Assembly: GCF_024707545.1 (NCBI RefSeq)
Contig: NZ_CP062229.1
Span: forward strand, 6,367,501 to 6,431,500
Origin: Mesorhizobium onobrychidis
GTDB lineage: Bacteria; Pseudomonadota; Alphaproteobacteria; Rhizobiales; Rhizobiaceae
Direction of reading: 5' to 3'
DNA length: 64,000 nucleotides
Made by a program: the position numbers and the translations under genes
Notes under the pieces: generated by a model
Seen by the model: only the letters and a program-made list of their open reading frames with translations
Told to the model about the DNA's origin: nothing
Database searches by the model: none
Shown: positions 25,905 through 35,151 of the stretch, one piece after another
Position numbering within the stretch: position 1 is the stretch's first letter
Layout: each line of letters starts with the position of its first letter

Positions 25905-26813
25905 ATGGACCCGCTCGACGGCATCGCGGCGTTCGCTCGCGTCGTGGACAGCGGCAGCTTCTCGGCTGCGGCAGATCGGCTCGGACTCTCCAAATCCGCC
26001 GTCAGCGCCCATGTGCAGCGGCTCGAAGAGCGCCTGGGGATTCGCCTCCTCAACCGGACCACGCGCCGACTCTCGATGACCGAAGCGGGCGCAGCCTACT
26101 ACCGCCACTGTGCGCGGATTCTCGCCGAAGCTGAAGCGGCGGAACAAGAAGTGAGCGCGTTGCAGCGCGACCCGCGCGGCACGATTCGCATTTCAGCGCC
26201 CGACAGCTTCGGCTGGATGCATGTGGCGCCGGCCGTGCCGGAGTTCCTGAGGCGCTATCCGGAACTTTCCGTCGATATTGCTTTGAGCCCGGCGCATGTG
26301 AGTCTGGTCGATGAGGGGCTCGATCTGGCGATCCGCATCGGCGTGCTCCAGGATTCGCCGCTTGTCGTGCGCAAGCTCGCGCCATCCCGGCTCGTCGCCT
26401 GTGCTGCGCCCGCCTATCTCAACAAGCATGGAATGCCGCGCGAGCCGGGCGACCTTGCCAAGCACAACTGCCTCTGCACAAGCCTCCTGCCTTGGGGTGA
26501 TGAATGGCGCCTTGCCGGCAAAATTGGCGAGGTGCGGGTGACCATCGGCGGCAGCTTCCGCAGCAACAATGCGGAGATGCTGCGCGTTGCGGCGCTCGAC
26601 GGCATCGGCATTGCCCTATTGCCCACGTGGGCGGTAGCGGAGCCACTGCGCACCGGCGCGCTGCGACGCGTGCTTGATGGCTGGGAGCCTCCAGCCAGCC
26701 CGATTTATGCCGTCTATCCCAGTAACAGGCTCATGTCGATGAAGGTCCGTGCCTTCGTCGACCACCTTGCGCGATGCATCGGGCGCACGCCGTATTGGGA
26801 CGAAGGCCTTTGA
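25905..26813 (+). CDS. LysR-family transcriptional regulator
   Basis: A 302-aa LysR regulator. The N-terminal helix-turn-helix (SFSAAADRLGLSKSAVSAHV, then RLEERLGIRLLNRTTRRLSMT) is followed by a periplasmic-binding-protein-like effector domain (GTIRISAPDSFGWMHVAPAV, IALLPTWAVAEPL). Start ATG 25905 is chosen because the LysR homology begins there; ATG 25869 is possible. It is divergent from the frameshifted cupin gene, the usual layout for a LysR target. Confidence 0.9.
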   Translation: MDPLDGIAAFARVVDSGSFSAAADRLGLSKSAVSAHVQRLEERLGIRLLNRTTRRLSMTEAGAAYYRHCARILAEAEAAEQEVSALQRDPRGTIRISAPDSFGWMHVAPAVPEFLRRYPELSVDIALSPAHVSLVDEGLDLAIRIGVLQDSPLVVRKLAPSRLVACAAPAYLNKHGMPREPGDLAKHNCLCTSLLPWGDEWRLAGKIGEVRVTIGGSFRSNNAEMLRVAALDGIGIALLPTWAVAEPLRTGALRRVLDGWEPPASPIYAVYPSNRLMSMKVRAFVDHLARCIGRTPYWDEGL

Positions 26814-27124
26814 GAGGAGCGCCCCGTTTGGATCGTTTTTGAGCTACGGCAATCCATTGATCCAGCCTCGCAACTTTCTCTCTGAATGCGCTCAAGAACC
26901 GTCTCCCATCGGTCAGAAAACTTGCGATCTTGACTTCAACAGGGGATTTGGGCGGCTTGAAATTTCCTCTGTTTCGCCCACGTAGTGAGGTTACGTCGGC
27001 TGCAAGGCGAGTTTTTTGCTCAAAAGCGTCGCTTATGGGGCCGTCAAACCGGCAGCCGCGCAGCCCTCAGTAGCGAAGACCGCCGCGTTGCGCCGGCTCT
27101 CACTCGCGATAGCTGGAGCATCTG
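26814..27124. other. Intergenic stretch without a recognisable gene
   Basis: The 311 bp between the LysR gene and the arginase-family gene contain only short frames with no family resemblance. A GGAG ribosome site for the next gene is at the 3' end. I see no clear terminator or operator. Confidence 0.5.
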
Positions 27125-28021
27125 ATGCCGACCCGCCCCTATGCCATCCTTGAAGCGCCGTCCTCGCTGGGTCTGGCGACCGACGGCGTTGAAGCCTTGC
27201 CCGGTCGGCTGCTGGAACTGGGCCTCGCCGAACGCATCCATGCGCGCCGCGCCGGGCGGCTGGCCGTCCCGCCGAAGGACCCGAAGCCCGACCCTGCCAC
27301 CCTGACGCTGAATGCCAACGCGATCGCGGCCTGGTCGCCCAAGCTCGCCGACGCCGTGGGGGAGGTGCTGGATGCTGGGGAATTCCCGGTGGTGCTGGGC
27401 GGCGACTGTACGATCTTGCTGGGTCCGATGCTCGCGCTGCGCCGGCGCGGTCGCTACGGCCTGTGCTTTATCGACGGCCACGCCGACTTCTTCCAGCCCG
27501 AGGCCGAGCCCAACAGCGAAGGCGCGTCCATGGACCTGGCCTTCGTCACCGGCTACGGGCCGGCGCTGCTGACCGACCTGGAGGGCCGCCGTCCATTGGT
27601 GCGCTCCGAGGACGCTGTCGCCTTCGCGTTTCGCGACCACGAGGACCAGGCCGAATTCGGCAGCCAGCCTTTGCCAGCGGAACTCATGGCCTACGATCTC
27701 CACGCCATCCGCCGCCTGGGCGTCGAAGCCGCCGCCGGGGCGGCCGTTGGCCACCTGGCGCGGACGGAACTCGACGGCTTCTTCATCCATCTCGACGCCG
27801 ATTGTCTCGACGATGCGATCATGCCGGCGGTCGATTTCCGCGTGCCGGGCGGATTGTCATGGGACGAACTTTCGGCGGCGCTGCGGATCATCCTGGCGAG
27901 CGGAAAGGCGGTCGGGCTCGAGGTCGCCATCTACAATCCGCGCCTCGACGAGGACGGCAGCGCCGGCCGTGGCCTTGCTGATGTCCTGGCCGCAGCCCTC
28001 GGCACAGCCGCGCCTGCTTAG
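27125..28021 (+). CDS. Arginase/agmatinase-family ureohydrolase
   Basis: A 298-aa protein of the ureohydrolase (arginase, agmatinase, formiminoglutamase) family. It has the binuclear-manganese motifs GGDCT, DGHADFF and HLDADCLDD, each slightly changed from the commonest forms (GGDHS, DAHxD, DxDxxDP), so substrate and metal affinity may differ from true arginase. Start ATG 27125 follows GGAG. It stands alone between a LysR gene and relics; no transporter is adjacent. It probably hydrolyses a guanidino compound. Confidence 0.82.
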   Translation: MPTRPYAILEAPSSLGLATDGVEALPGRLLELGLAERIHARRAGRLAVPPKDPKPDPATLTLNANAIAAWSPKLADAVGEVLDAGEFPVVLGGDCTILLGPMLALRRRGRYGLCFIDGHADFFQPEAEPNSEGASMDLAFVTGYGPALLTDLEGRRPLVRSEDAVAFAFRDHEDQAEFGSQPLPAELMAYDLHAIRRLGVEAAAGAAVGHLARTELDGFFIHLDADCLDDAIMPAVDFRVPGGLSWDELSAALRIILASGKAVGLEVAIYNPRLDEDGSAGRGLADVLAAALGTAAPA

Positions 28022-28080
28022 TATTGAAATCAATAACAAAAAAATTGCTCACGGCGGGCAAATCCGACACCGTGACCCAT

Positions 28081-28620
28081 TCACCTGGACCGGCCCTTTT
28101 CCCTGTTGATGAAATCAAGGATCAGGTGAGCTGCCGTTTCCGCACGGGTTTCGAGCAGGAGATGACCGGCGTCGAGGATATGGGCGTCCATCCGGGGAAG
28201 CGCCTCGATCCAACTCATGGTTTCGGCGAGTTCGAAGAAGGGGTCATGGCGACCCCACACCATCAGTGCAGGCGGCTGGTAGGTTTGCAGATAGCCCTGG
28301 ATCTCTGCGAAGCGGCGCACATAGTTTCCATAGTCCGCCAGGAGGGCACGTTGTGCCTCGAGCCGTCCCGGTAGGCTCATCACGCGCCAGTCCTCATCCC
28401 AGTTTTCGGCAGCGATGGACTTTGCGATATCGGCGGGCAGGCCCCCGACATACTGATACCGTGTCCCTTCCCAGGTCAGATGAGCGGTGGCGGCGGCCTC
28501 ATTCTCCGCGGTGGGCTTCGACCAATAGGCGATGGTGTCTGCCCATTGGCGGCCGAACCCGCTGGTATGAGCGTTGGCATTCTGGATGATCAGACCCGTC
28601 ACCAGCGCGGGCGCATGCAT
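28081..28620 (-). pseudogene. Alpha/beta hydrolase, N-terminally truncated
   Basis: The C-terminal 179 residues of an alpha/beta hydrolase remain (VTGLIIQNANAHTSGFG, then LMVWGRHDPFFE with the acid residue, and DAGHLLLETRAETA with the catalytic His). The oxyanion motif and nucleophile elbow, which should precede VTGLIIQNAN, are absent. The reading frame meets ATG 28620 directly at the break, where a truncated LuxR gene begins on the other strand. It should be inactive. Confidence 0.7.
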
Positions 28621-28640
28621 GCACCTGCCAATATGTCCAT

Positions 28641-28838
28641 CTGACGTCGCGCGAGCGTCAGTGCCTGCGCCTCGCCGCCGCCGGACTGACGGCCAAGCAA
28701 GTCGCGCGCGAGATTGGCCGCGCGGTGCCGACTGCAACGCTGCATCTCAACGCAGCGACACGCAAGCTTGGCGCGCGCAACCGCTTCCACGCCATCGCGC
28801 TGGCTGCCCACTACCGGCTGCTCGAGCCGGAGCATTGA
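28641..28838 (+). pseudogene. LuxR-type helix-turn-helix, remnant of a larger regulator
   Basis: Sixty-five codons encode a C-terminal LuxR DNA-binding domain: LTSRERQCLRLAAAGLTAKQ, then VAREIG, ATLHLNAATRKLGARNRFHA and a final stop at 28836-28838. There is no start codon or sensor domain upstream, and the frame runs straight into the truncated hydrolase on the opposite strand. It is the 3' end of a regulator (autoinducer-binding or response-regulator type) that lost its 5' part. Confidence 0.65.
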
Positions 28839-28996
28839 GGCTCTCCGCCTGAGGGCCACCGGCCCCCGCCAGGGCAAACCTATAAATAGTGCTAGCTGTA
28901 AATGCGCCGGGCCACTTAGTACCGTCGGCCGCAAACAAGGCTTGGGAGGGTCCGTCACTTTGGTTCCTGCCGCGCCATGACGCGGAGCTTGGAACT

Positions 28997-29896
28997 GTGA
29001 CGGCACATTCGACCACCGAAGGATTTAGCGACTACAGGGATTACCGCACCTGGTATCGCGTAATCGGAGATCTCAACTCGGGCAAGTTGCCTTTGGTCGT
29101 CGCTCACGGCGGGCCGGGTTGTACCCATGACTATGTTGATTCATTCAAGGAGCTTGCCGATACCGGGCGGGCCGTCATCCACTACGATCAGATCGGCAAC
29201 GGCAAATCGACCCATCTCCCCGACAAGGGCGGCGACTTCTGGACCGTCGATTTCTTTCTGGGCGAACTCGATGCGCTGCTCGCCCATATCGGCATTGCCG
29301 AGCGGTACGCCCTGCTCGGCCAGTCCTGGGGCGGCATACTGTCCGCCGAACATGCCGTGCGACGCCCCGCCGGGCTCAAGGCATTGATCCTGGCCAATTC
29401 GCTGGCCTCGATGGCGCTATGGGTGGAAGGCGCGCTGCAATTGCGCGCCGGGCTGCCGGCCGATGTACAAAGTGCGCTCGACCGGCACGAGGCAGCCGGA
29501 ACCACCGATCACCCGGACTATGTTGCGGCAACCAAAGCCTTCTACGACCGCCACGTCTGCCGTGTCCTTCCGACGCCGCCGGAAGTCGCCCGGACATTCG
29601 CGGCAATCGACGCGGATCCGACAGTTTATCACACCATGAACGGACCCAATGAATTCCACGTGATCGGCACCATGCGGAACTGGACCATTGTCGAGCGCCT
29701 GCATCTGATCGAGGCGCCAACCCTGGCGTTCCGCGGATTTTACGACGAAGCGACCGAGGCCTGCGTCCAGCCCTTTCTCGATCATATTCCCGACGTCGAA
29801 GGCATGGTCTTCCCGAATTCCAGCCATATGCCGCATGTCGAGGAGAAGGACGACTGCCTCGCCGCCGTCGGACGCTTTGTGGCCAAATACGATTGA
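28997..29896 (+). CDS. Proline iminopeptidase-family alpha/beta hydrolase
   Basis: A 299-aa serine peptidase/hydrolase of the proline iminopeptidase (S33) type, which removes N-terminal proline or acts on related amides. It has HGGPG, nucleophile Ser110 in GQSWGG, and a late His in NSSHMPHVEEKD. GTG 28997 is chosen as start: CGGAG stands 9-10 bases upstream and the length fits the family. The frame is open to an ATG at 28889, which would add 36 unconserved residues. It carries no signal peptide and is probably cytoplasmic. Confidence 0.82.
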   Translation: MTAHSTTEGFSDYRDYRTWYRVIGDLNSGKLPLVVAHGGPGCTHDYVDSFKELADTGRAVIHYDQIGNGKSTHLPDKGGDFWTVDFFLGELDALLAHIGIAERYALLGQSWGGILSAEHAVRRPAGLKALILANSLASMALWVEGALQLRAGLPADVQSALDRHEAAGTTDHPDYVAATKAFYDRHVCRVLPTPPEVARTFAAIDADPTVYHTMNGPNEFHVIGTMRNWTIVERLHLIEAPTLAFRGFYDEATEACVQPFLDHIPDVEGMVFPNSSHMPHVEEKDDCLAAVGRFVAKYD

Positions 29897-29945
29897 AGCA
29901 GCTTGTCTTTGTGCAGGCCTGTCGGTGCAGGGCCGGCCATTGCAT

Positions 29946-30806
29946 TCATCTTGATGCGTTCCGTCGTTCCTTGAGCACTCGGGCCAGGAAATCCTTGACC
30001 AGATCGAGAACCGCGTCGCGTTCGTGGGCTACCCCGGGCAGCAAATCAAAGCGCACGCGCACACCTGCTTCCTCGAACGATCGACACAACGTCCTGAGGC
30101 GTTCCGGCCGCGTTCGCCCGGCATCGTTAGCGCCCGGCATCCAATAGGTGCTGCCCTGGATATGCGTGATTTCCCAAGTCTCCAGGTCGGCATCGCCGAC
30201 GATCATCTGGACAGGTACTTTTGCCAGCGCGGCGGCATCGAAGCTGATGCCGAACTTCTCCAGCAGGTCGCGAATGCCCACCCACCAATCACGCGTCGGA
30301 TCGAGCAAGGTCACGGAGCCCGGCGCGCCGATCGACGCCGCCCATAGCCTGTCGGGATGGAGGATGGCGAAGCGGTGGGTGAAGTGCCCGCCGCCGGAAA
30401 ATCCGAACATGGCGAAGCGGGTCCAGTCCTGACGGTATTTCGCCACGACTTCCTCGATTATGGCGAGCAGCACCTGATCGTAGCGGATGTCGCCCTCGAT
30501 CATATATTTGTATCCGCTGCGGGCATCGTCGCCGAGAACGCCCATTGGAAACACCGGGCACAAGATGGCGCAGTCGTTCCAGCGTCCGAACTCGGCGAAC
30601 GCGTCGCGGAAACCCAGGAACGAGGTGCGGCCAGTGCCGTGGACGGCCACCAGCAGGTCGACTTGGGCGCCTTCCCCAACCGCGGGCGGTACATACAGAC
30701 AATAATGGAAGCGTGAGTCTGATTTGGAAGCAAAGATGGCGGTCGCGCCAAGATCGTATGTAGCGCGACCGCGATCCGCGACGGACCCCGTGGCAATGCT
30801 CGTCAA
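29946..30806 (-). CDS. Alpha/beta hydrolase, esterase or depolymerase type
   Basis: A 286-aa hydrolase with the polyhydroxybutyrate-depolymerase/feruloyl-esterase layout: AVHGTGR near residue 55, nucleophile Ser137 in GFSGGG, a VGDAD acid segment and a late GVAHE with the catalytic His. There is no signal peptide, so it is probably an intracellular esterase. It starts with TTG (30804-30806) behind a strong AGGAGGTG, a start that an ATG-only search would miss. It directly follows the relic of a peptide-binding protein on the same strand, so it once belonged to a transport operon. Confidence 0.75.
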   Translation of the reverse strand: MTSIATGSVADRGRATYDLGATAIFASKSDSRFHYCLYVPPAVGEGAQVDLLVAVHGTGRTSFLGFRDAFAEFGRWNDCAILCPVFPMGVLGDDARSGYKYMIEGDIRYDQVLLAIIEEVVAKYRQDWTRFAMFGFSGGGHFTHRFAILHPDRLWAASIGAPGSVTLLDPTRDWWVGIRDLLEKFGISFDAAALAKVPVQMIVGDADLETWEITHIQGSTYWMPGANDAGRTRPERLRTLCRSFEEAGVRVRFDLLPGVAHERDAVLDLVKDFLARVLKERRNASR

Positions 30807-30819
30807 GTCTACACCTCCT

Positions 30820-31080
30820 CAGACAGCCTTGGCATTCATAGCTAGCGTATACTGGTCGGCCCGCGTCGTGAACTGGAAGGTCTCGCGCTTGCCATCGTCC
30901 AGCGTCCGCTTAGCCAGTTTGGCATTGAAATCGGGAATTGGAGTAGCGTCCCGAATTGGCGATACCCATACCCGCATCCGGGTTCTGCGTCGCGATCAGC
31001 GCTGTCATCGGGTTAGAGGTTTCGCCCGTGTTGACGCCCAGGAGTAGCCCGGGCCGCCCATCGTATTTCCGCCGCCCTTG
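30820..31080 (-). pseudogene. Relic of a peptide/nickel-type ABC binding protein (C-terminus)
   Basis: The minus strand reads TGETSNPMTALIATQNPDAG, then MGIANSGRYSN. After a one-base shift in the AAA run at 30928-30930 it continues FNAKLAKRTLDDGKRETFQF and ends TLAMNAKAV-stop. This pattern matches the end of SBP_bac_5 proteins (GRYSN.. followed by DD.KRE). The rest of the gene is missing, replaced by the adenylate cyclase 3' end about 50 bp away. Confidence 0.55.
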
Positions 31081-31132
31081 GCTTTCGCTCGCCGGCTGCC
31101 AATGAGGTAGCGAGCTGAACCGGTGCCTAGCC

Positions 31133-33052
31133 TCACACGACCTCACCAGATTGCGACGAGGGGTGTATCTCCGGAACGGTGAAAACCGGCACCTCGCCCT
31201 TGAAGCCTTGGAGTTCAAAGGCGCCCGCCTGGACAACCGGCATCGATGCTCCTTGGGCAAATCCGGGACCAAGCACCAGGGGGATCCTCAGCTTTTTGGT
31301 CGTTGACTCGAGCCGTGCCGTGCGGTTCACCGGCGAGCCGATCGCGGTGTAATCGAAGCGCCGTTCGGAGCCGAAATTCCCTACCGAGCAGATGCCCGTC
31401 TCGATGGCGACGCCAATTTCGATAGGGGGGTGCCCGCGCGCGGTGAACGCGGCGTTTTCGCGCTTCACCCGTTCGATCAGGGCGAGCCCCGCTTCGAGCG
31501 CGCGCTCGCGATGATCTGGCTGATCAAGCGGCGCGTTCCAGAAAGCTAGCACGGCATCGCCCATGAACTTATCGATGGTCCCATCGCGCTTGAGTATCTC
31601 ATCGGTCGCAACGCCGAGGAAGTGGTTTACCACCTTTCCGATTTCTTGGGCATCGAGTTGTTCGCTCATCGTCGTGAAGCCGCGTATATCACTCAGCAGG
31701 ATTGTGATCTCGCGCTTCTCTCCGGACAGGATCGCTTCGGTATCCGAATTTGCGAGGCGTTGCACCACGGAGGGCGACAGAAATTGCGAAAACTGCCGGG
31801 TCAGGGTGGACCGGCGCTGCTCGGCGCGCCTGTAGAGGGCATAGCCTTCGAAGCCAGCTACGAGGATCGTTGCAATCGCCGGCTGCAGTGGGTCATAGAG
31901 CACACCCTGCAGGCTGTATTCGAGAGCGCCAAACACGAAGGGCGTGGCAGCCAGGAGCGCCAGAGCGAATGCGCCAAGCACGACCCGCTCGGCGAGCACT
32001 CCAGAAAGCCCGATGAAAACGATGCCACTGAGGACAAACCAGAGCCGCTCGAGCATTCGCGCTTGCGCAGGCTCTACAAGATAGCGCCCGGCAAGCATCT
32101 GGCCGATTGCATCTGCGTGGATGTCGACGCCTGGTCGCGCCGAACGCGTCGGGCTGGGCAAATACTGGGTCAATCCCACAGCCGACAGATCAATAATCGC
32201 GATGGCATTCCGCAGCAGAGGATCGCCGTGGCCCGAAAGGACATTGCCGGCAGATATGCGCGGCGTATTGGTGTCGGTTTCCCAGAGGCGGATGCTACCC
32301 TGCGGCTCGAGCGGCACAATGCTGCCGGACATCCTGAGTGCGTCAAACCCGGCGGCATTCATTCGGGCTACGAAGCTGTTCTCTCCGGCGTAGAGGCGTA
32401 GGAGTTCCACCGCGAAGGAAGGCCAGAGCTGCACGCCTTGATCCGTATTTCGAAGCCAGAGCAGCGGCACATGGCGCAATACGCCGTCGGGATCGGGCAA
32501 AGTGCGAATTACCCCAAGGCCTGCAGCGGCGCTCGAGAAATCCGCAAGCGAGCCCGTCAGACCGGTGAAGCCAGGAAGCGTCTCGGGTACTTGCCCTACG
32601 ATCGACCAGCCGGCTTTGGGCTCTGCTTCTGAAACCGTTGCCTCATTGCCCAGGCTGACGGCGAGCATGGTTCGATGTTTCGCCAGTGCCCGGGCGAGGC
32701 GCTTGTCTCCAGCGATGCCATCAGGAGAGGTGTCAGCCTCGGGCAGCACCAGCGCAAGCCCGATCACGGCGGCACCAGACTCGGTGATACCATCGACCAG
32801 ATCGGCCAAAAGGCCACGATTCCAAGGCCATCGCCCATATGCCTTAAGGCTCGCGTCGTCTATCGAGACAATCACAACAGGATTGCTCGTCGCGTGGCGC
32901 GGGGCGAGGGACTGGTAGAGGTCGTACGTGCGCTCGCGCAGGCGCGACAGCGGCCCGTCGAAAGCAAAATGGAAAGCGAGCAGCAAGAGTACGACCGCAA
33001 GACCAGGTATTTTCCGCCTGGCAGCCCGCCGCCAATCAAGCGAGGGGCTCAT
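31133..33052 (-). CDS. CHASE2-domain class III adenylate cyclase
   Basis: A 639-aa membrane signalling protein. One transmembrane helix at about residues 16-32 leads into a periplasmic CHASE2 sensor domain (about 40-325, with VSIDDASLKAYGRWPW). A cluster of about three helices (336-405) follows, and then the class III cyclase domain (445-620). Catalytic residues are intact: metal Asp455 (LSDIRGFT) and Asp499 (FMGDAVLAFW), adenine-selecting Lys495 and Asp568 (DYTAIG), Asn576 and Arg580 (NRTARLE). It should make cAMP in response to a periplasmic cue. It is the last gene of a three-gene unit with a FecR-domain protein and an outer-membrane protein. Confidence 0.92.
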   Translation of the reverse strand: MSPSLDWRRAARRKIPGLAVVLLLLAFHFAFDGPLSRLRERTYDLYQSLAPRHATSNPVVIVSIDDASLKAYGRWPWNRGLLADLVDGITESGAAVIGLALVLPEADTSPDGIAGDKRLARALAKHRTMLAVSLGNEATVSEAEPKAGWSIVGQVPETLPGFTGLTGSLADFSSAAAGLGVIRTLPDPDGVLRHVPLLWLRNTDQGVQLWPSFAVELLRLYAGENSFVARMNAAGFDALRMSGSIVPLEPQGSIRLWETDTNTPRISAGNVLSGHGDPLLRNAIAIIDLSAVGLTQYLPSPTRSARPGVDIHADAIGQMLAGRYLVEPAQARMLERLWFVLSGIVFIGLSGVLAERVVLGAFALALLAATPFVFGALEYSLQGVLYDPLQPAIATILVAGFEGYALYRRAEQRRSTLTRQFSQFLSPSVVQRLANSDTEAILSGEKREITILLSDIRGFTTMSEQLDAQEIGKVVNHFLGVATDEILKRDGTIDKFMGDAVLAFWNAPLDQPDHRERALEAGLALIERVKRENAAFTARGHPPIEIGVAIETGICSVGNFGSERRFDYTAIGSPVNRTARLESTTKKLRIPLVLGPGFAQGASMPVVQAGAFELQGFKGEVPVFTVPEIHPSSQSGEVV

Positions 33053-33067
33053 GCCGGTCGGCCGGCC

Positions 33068-33865
33068 TTACCGGCAGTCGGGAAAGCAGTCATCATCCTC
33101 ATCCACCCCGCTGCCTACAGGGGGCGTTAGGCTGTCAGGGAACTCCATGACCAATCCTGGCAATGCGCCGTCGGCGGACTTGCAGGCTTTGAGCGAGCTG
33201 CCGAGTGCTGACGCACAAATCGCGCTTACGTTCAGCCCCGGACCCGGCTCGCCAGGAAGGCCGGTGCCGGCTATCCGATCGATGCTGTCCAATATCGGGA
33301 AGGCGTCGATACCACCATAGCCGGTCAGCAGTTTGCCATTGTTCGACGTGCAGGCGTGGCCCGGGTTTGTGATCACGAGCCTTTGGCCATTCATCATGCA
33401 GGTCATGCGGCCGGCGCGCAGTATGCCGACGGTCTGACCAGCCATCACAAGCACTTCGATGATGCCGCCTCTGGCCCCGAGCACCATGTGCGGCGTCGCA
33501 ACCTGCATGTCGCCGCCTTTCGAAACCTGGCCGCCGTAGAAACGCGCCAGGCCGCTGTTCATCCCGATGCCGATCTTTCCTGACCGGGAGCCCGGATTGT
33601 AGACGAATTCATCGATCGTCAGGCTGGTGTTCGGACCAATCTTGGCGCTCGACTCGTCCTGGAACACGAGCATTCCGAGACCGGTGGTATTGCTGCGCAG
33701 TTGGTCGCCGAGTGCGACGCCAGCGCCGACGCTCATCGCCTCGCCGCCATTGCGGAAGATGTTGGTCTGATAGGCCGTCATGGACCCGACCGTTTCAGCG
33801 GCAGATGGTGCCGCAAAGGCAAGGCAGGCGATACAAGTGGCGATCTGACGATATAGGGTCCTCAT
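33068..33865 (-). CDS. Exported FecR-domain protein
   Basis: A 265-aa protein with a signal peptide (CIACLAFAAPSAA) and a FecR domain (LGDQLRSNTTGLGMLVFQDE, SSAKIGPNTSLTIDEFVYNP, then ATPHMVLGARGGIIEVLV). It has no transmembrane helix, so it is probably periplasmic rather than a sigma-regulator of classical FecR type. The C-terminus is acidic and Cys-containing (DEDDDCFPDCR). Start ATG 33865 follows AAGGAGGT. It lies 11 bp after the outer-membrane gene and 15 bp before the cyclase gene and could link the barrel to the CHASE2 sensor. Confidence 0.85.
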   Translation of the reverse strand: MRTLYRQIATCIACLAFAAPSAAETVGSMTAYQTNIFRNGGEAMSVGAGVALGDQLRSNTTGLGMLVFQDESSAKIGPNTSLTIDEFVYNPGSRSGKIGIGMNSGLARFYGGQVSKGGDMQVATPHMVLGARGGIIEVLVMAGQTVGILRAGRMTCMMNGQRLVITNPGHACTSNNGKLLTGYGGIDAFPILDSIDRIAGTGLPGEPGPGLNVSAICASALGSSLKACKSADGALPGLVMEFPDSLTPPVGSGVDEDDDCFPDCR

Positions 33866-33876
33866 CGCGACCTCCT

Positions 33877-35151
33877 TCAGTTGAGCGTCAACGTGTAGCT
33901 CACGAGCAATTCGAACGAATTTCGGTCGCGACCAGCGATATCGAAGTCGGTTTCGCGATAGGCGAGGTCGGCACTGATCTTCTGCCACTCCGTGAGCTGA
34001 AAATCGCTTTCTGAGGCAATGAGCCAGAAGTCGCTGTCTATGTTCGTGCCGATACCGATGGACAAGTCGGGCGTGTCGCTGTGACCGGCCGAGAAGGCGA
34101 CCTGGTGAGACCATACGAGAAGGTCCGGTACTTCCATCACTATGCCGCCGTAGCGGACCTCTCCCATGTAGCCGCGGCCGATTTCGCCAACTCCGGAGGC
34201 GAAGTCATTCGAGCCGACTAGGCGCAGCCCGAGCGCCTGGCCATTGCGGAAGCGGTAGCTGCCGCCTGCCTCATAGAAAACCCCGCTATCGGCGAAGATG
34301 CCTTTCGAGGCGCTTAGATCGATGTAGCCGCCACCCGCGAAAAGCGTCGTCTCGACCGTGGGGCGCACGAGCAAGCGTCCACTGAGACCGACGCCGGTCT
34401 CGTGGATATCGCTGTCGAAGCGATCTGTGACGGCGAACGCGGAAAGCAGCAGCCGTAGCGAATCGATGCCACTGTTGGGCAGTCCCTTGTCCAAGGTAAT
34501 CGCCGCGTTGCCGTGGATAAAAGTCTCCTCATCTCCGGGAACCGAGAGGTCTTCGGTGAAAAAGCGCTCTGTCGCCGCCAACGAGCCCGAGAGGACAAGC
34601 GCGTCAGCACTTGGCGTGCCGAGGTCCCACCGGACAAAGCCTTCCGCCCGCCCATAGGGCGAGACGAAAGTGCGGTCGTCTTCGGCCCCGCCCGGCTCAA
34701 AATCTGTGGATGCGCTGAACATGCCGCCAGTCAGAGCGATCTCCCAGGTGACGCCACGTAACGCCAGCTCGATGCGGGCGAGCAGGCGAACGGCTTCCTG
34801 CTGCTCATCTGCGGACAGGTCCCCGATCTCGACGCCGTACTGCACCTGCCGTCGGGCCAATTCATAGGAGCCGACATTGTAGTACAACCGGCCGGCCGCG
34901 AGGCGGGCGCGCGCATCGCGAGGATATCTGATGAGATACTGCTCGATCGACGAGATCGCCTGATCGTACTGCCCTGCGTTGACGGCAACTGTGACGAATT
35001 GAGCTAGCGCTCCGTTGTCGGTCGGATTGGCAATGCGGGCCGAAAACGCATCGTCATAGGCCGGATAGAGACCTTGTGCGCCGGCCGGCAATATGCCGGT
35101 ACAAAGCAGCGCCGCGGCGAAGCCGAGGATCATTGAAAACGAGGAATGCAT
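33877..35151 (-). CDS. Outer-membrane beta-barrel protein with TPR-like N-terminus
   Basis: A 424-aa exported protein. A signal peptide (ILGFAAALLCTGILPAGAQG) is followed by two or three TPR-like helical repeats (about residues 40-130: QYDQAISSIEQYLIRYPRDA, RARLAAGRLYYNVGSYELAR). A beta-rich C-terminal half follows, with alternating hydrophobic strands and a terminal aromatic strand (NSFELLVSYTLTLN). It resembles surface lipoprotein assembly modifier-like or other TPR-barrel proteins, but I do not recognise the exact family. It is the first gene of the unit with FecR protein and cyclase. Confidence 0.75.
   Translation of the reverse strand: MHSSFSMILGFAAALLCTGILPAGAQGLYPAYDDAFSARIANPTDNGALAQFVTVAVNAGQYDQAISSIEQYLIRYPRDARARLAAGRLYYNVGSYELARRQVQYGVEIGDLSADEQQEAVRLLARIELALRGVTWEIALTGGMFSASTDFEPGGAEDDRTFVSPYGRAEGFVRWDLGTPSADALVLSGSLAATERFFTEDLSVPGDEETFIHGNAAITLDKGLPNSGIDSLRLLLSAFAVTDRFDSDIHETGVGLSGRLLVRPTVETTLFAGGGYIDLSASKGIFADSGVFYEAGGSYRFRNGQALGLRLVGSNDFASGVGEIGRGYMGEVRYGGIVMEVPDLLVWSHQVAFSAGHSDTPDLSIGIGTNIDSDFWLIASESDFQLTEWQKISADLAYRETDFDIAGRDRNSFELLVSYTLTLN

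Noticed and set aside
30910..31272. Frame of 120 codons overlapping the cyclase end
   Set aside because: Only its last part matches a binding-protein pattern; the start and first part are antisense-independent noise inside the cyclase 3' end. It is kept as a relic, not a gene.
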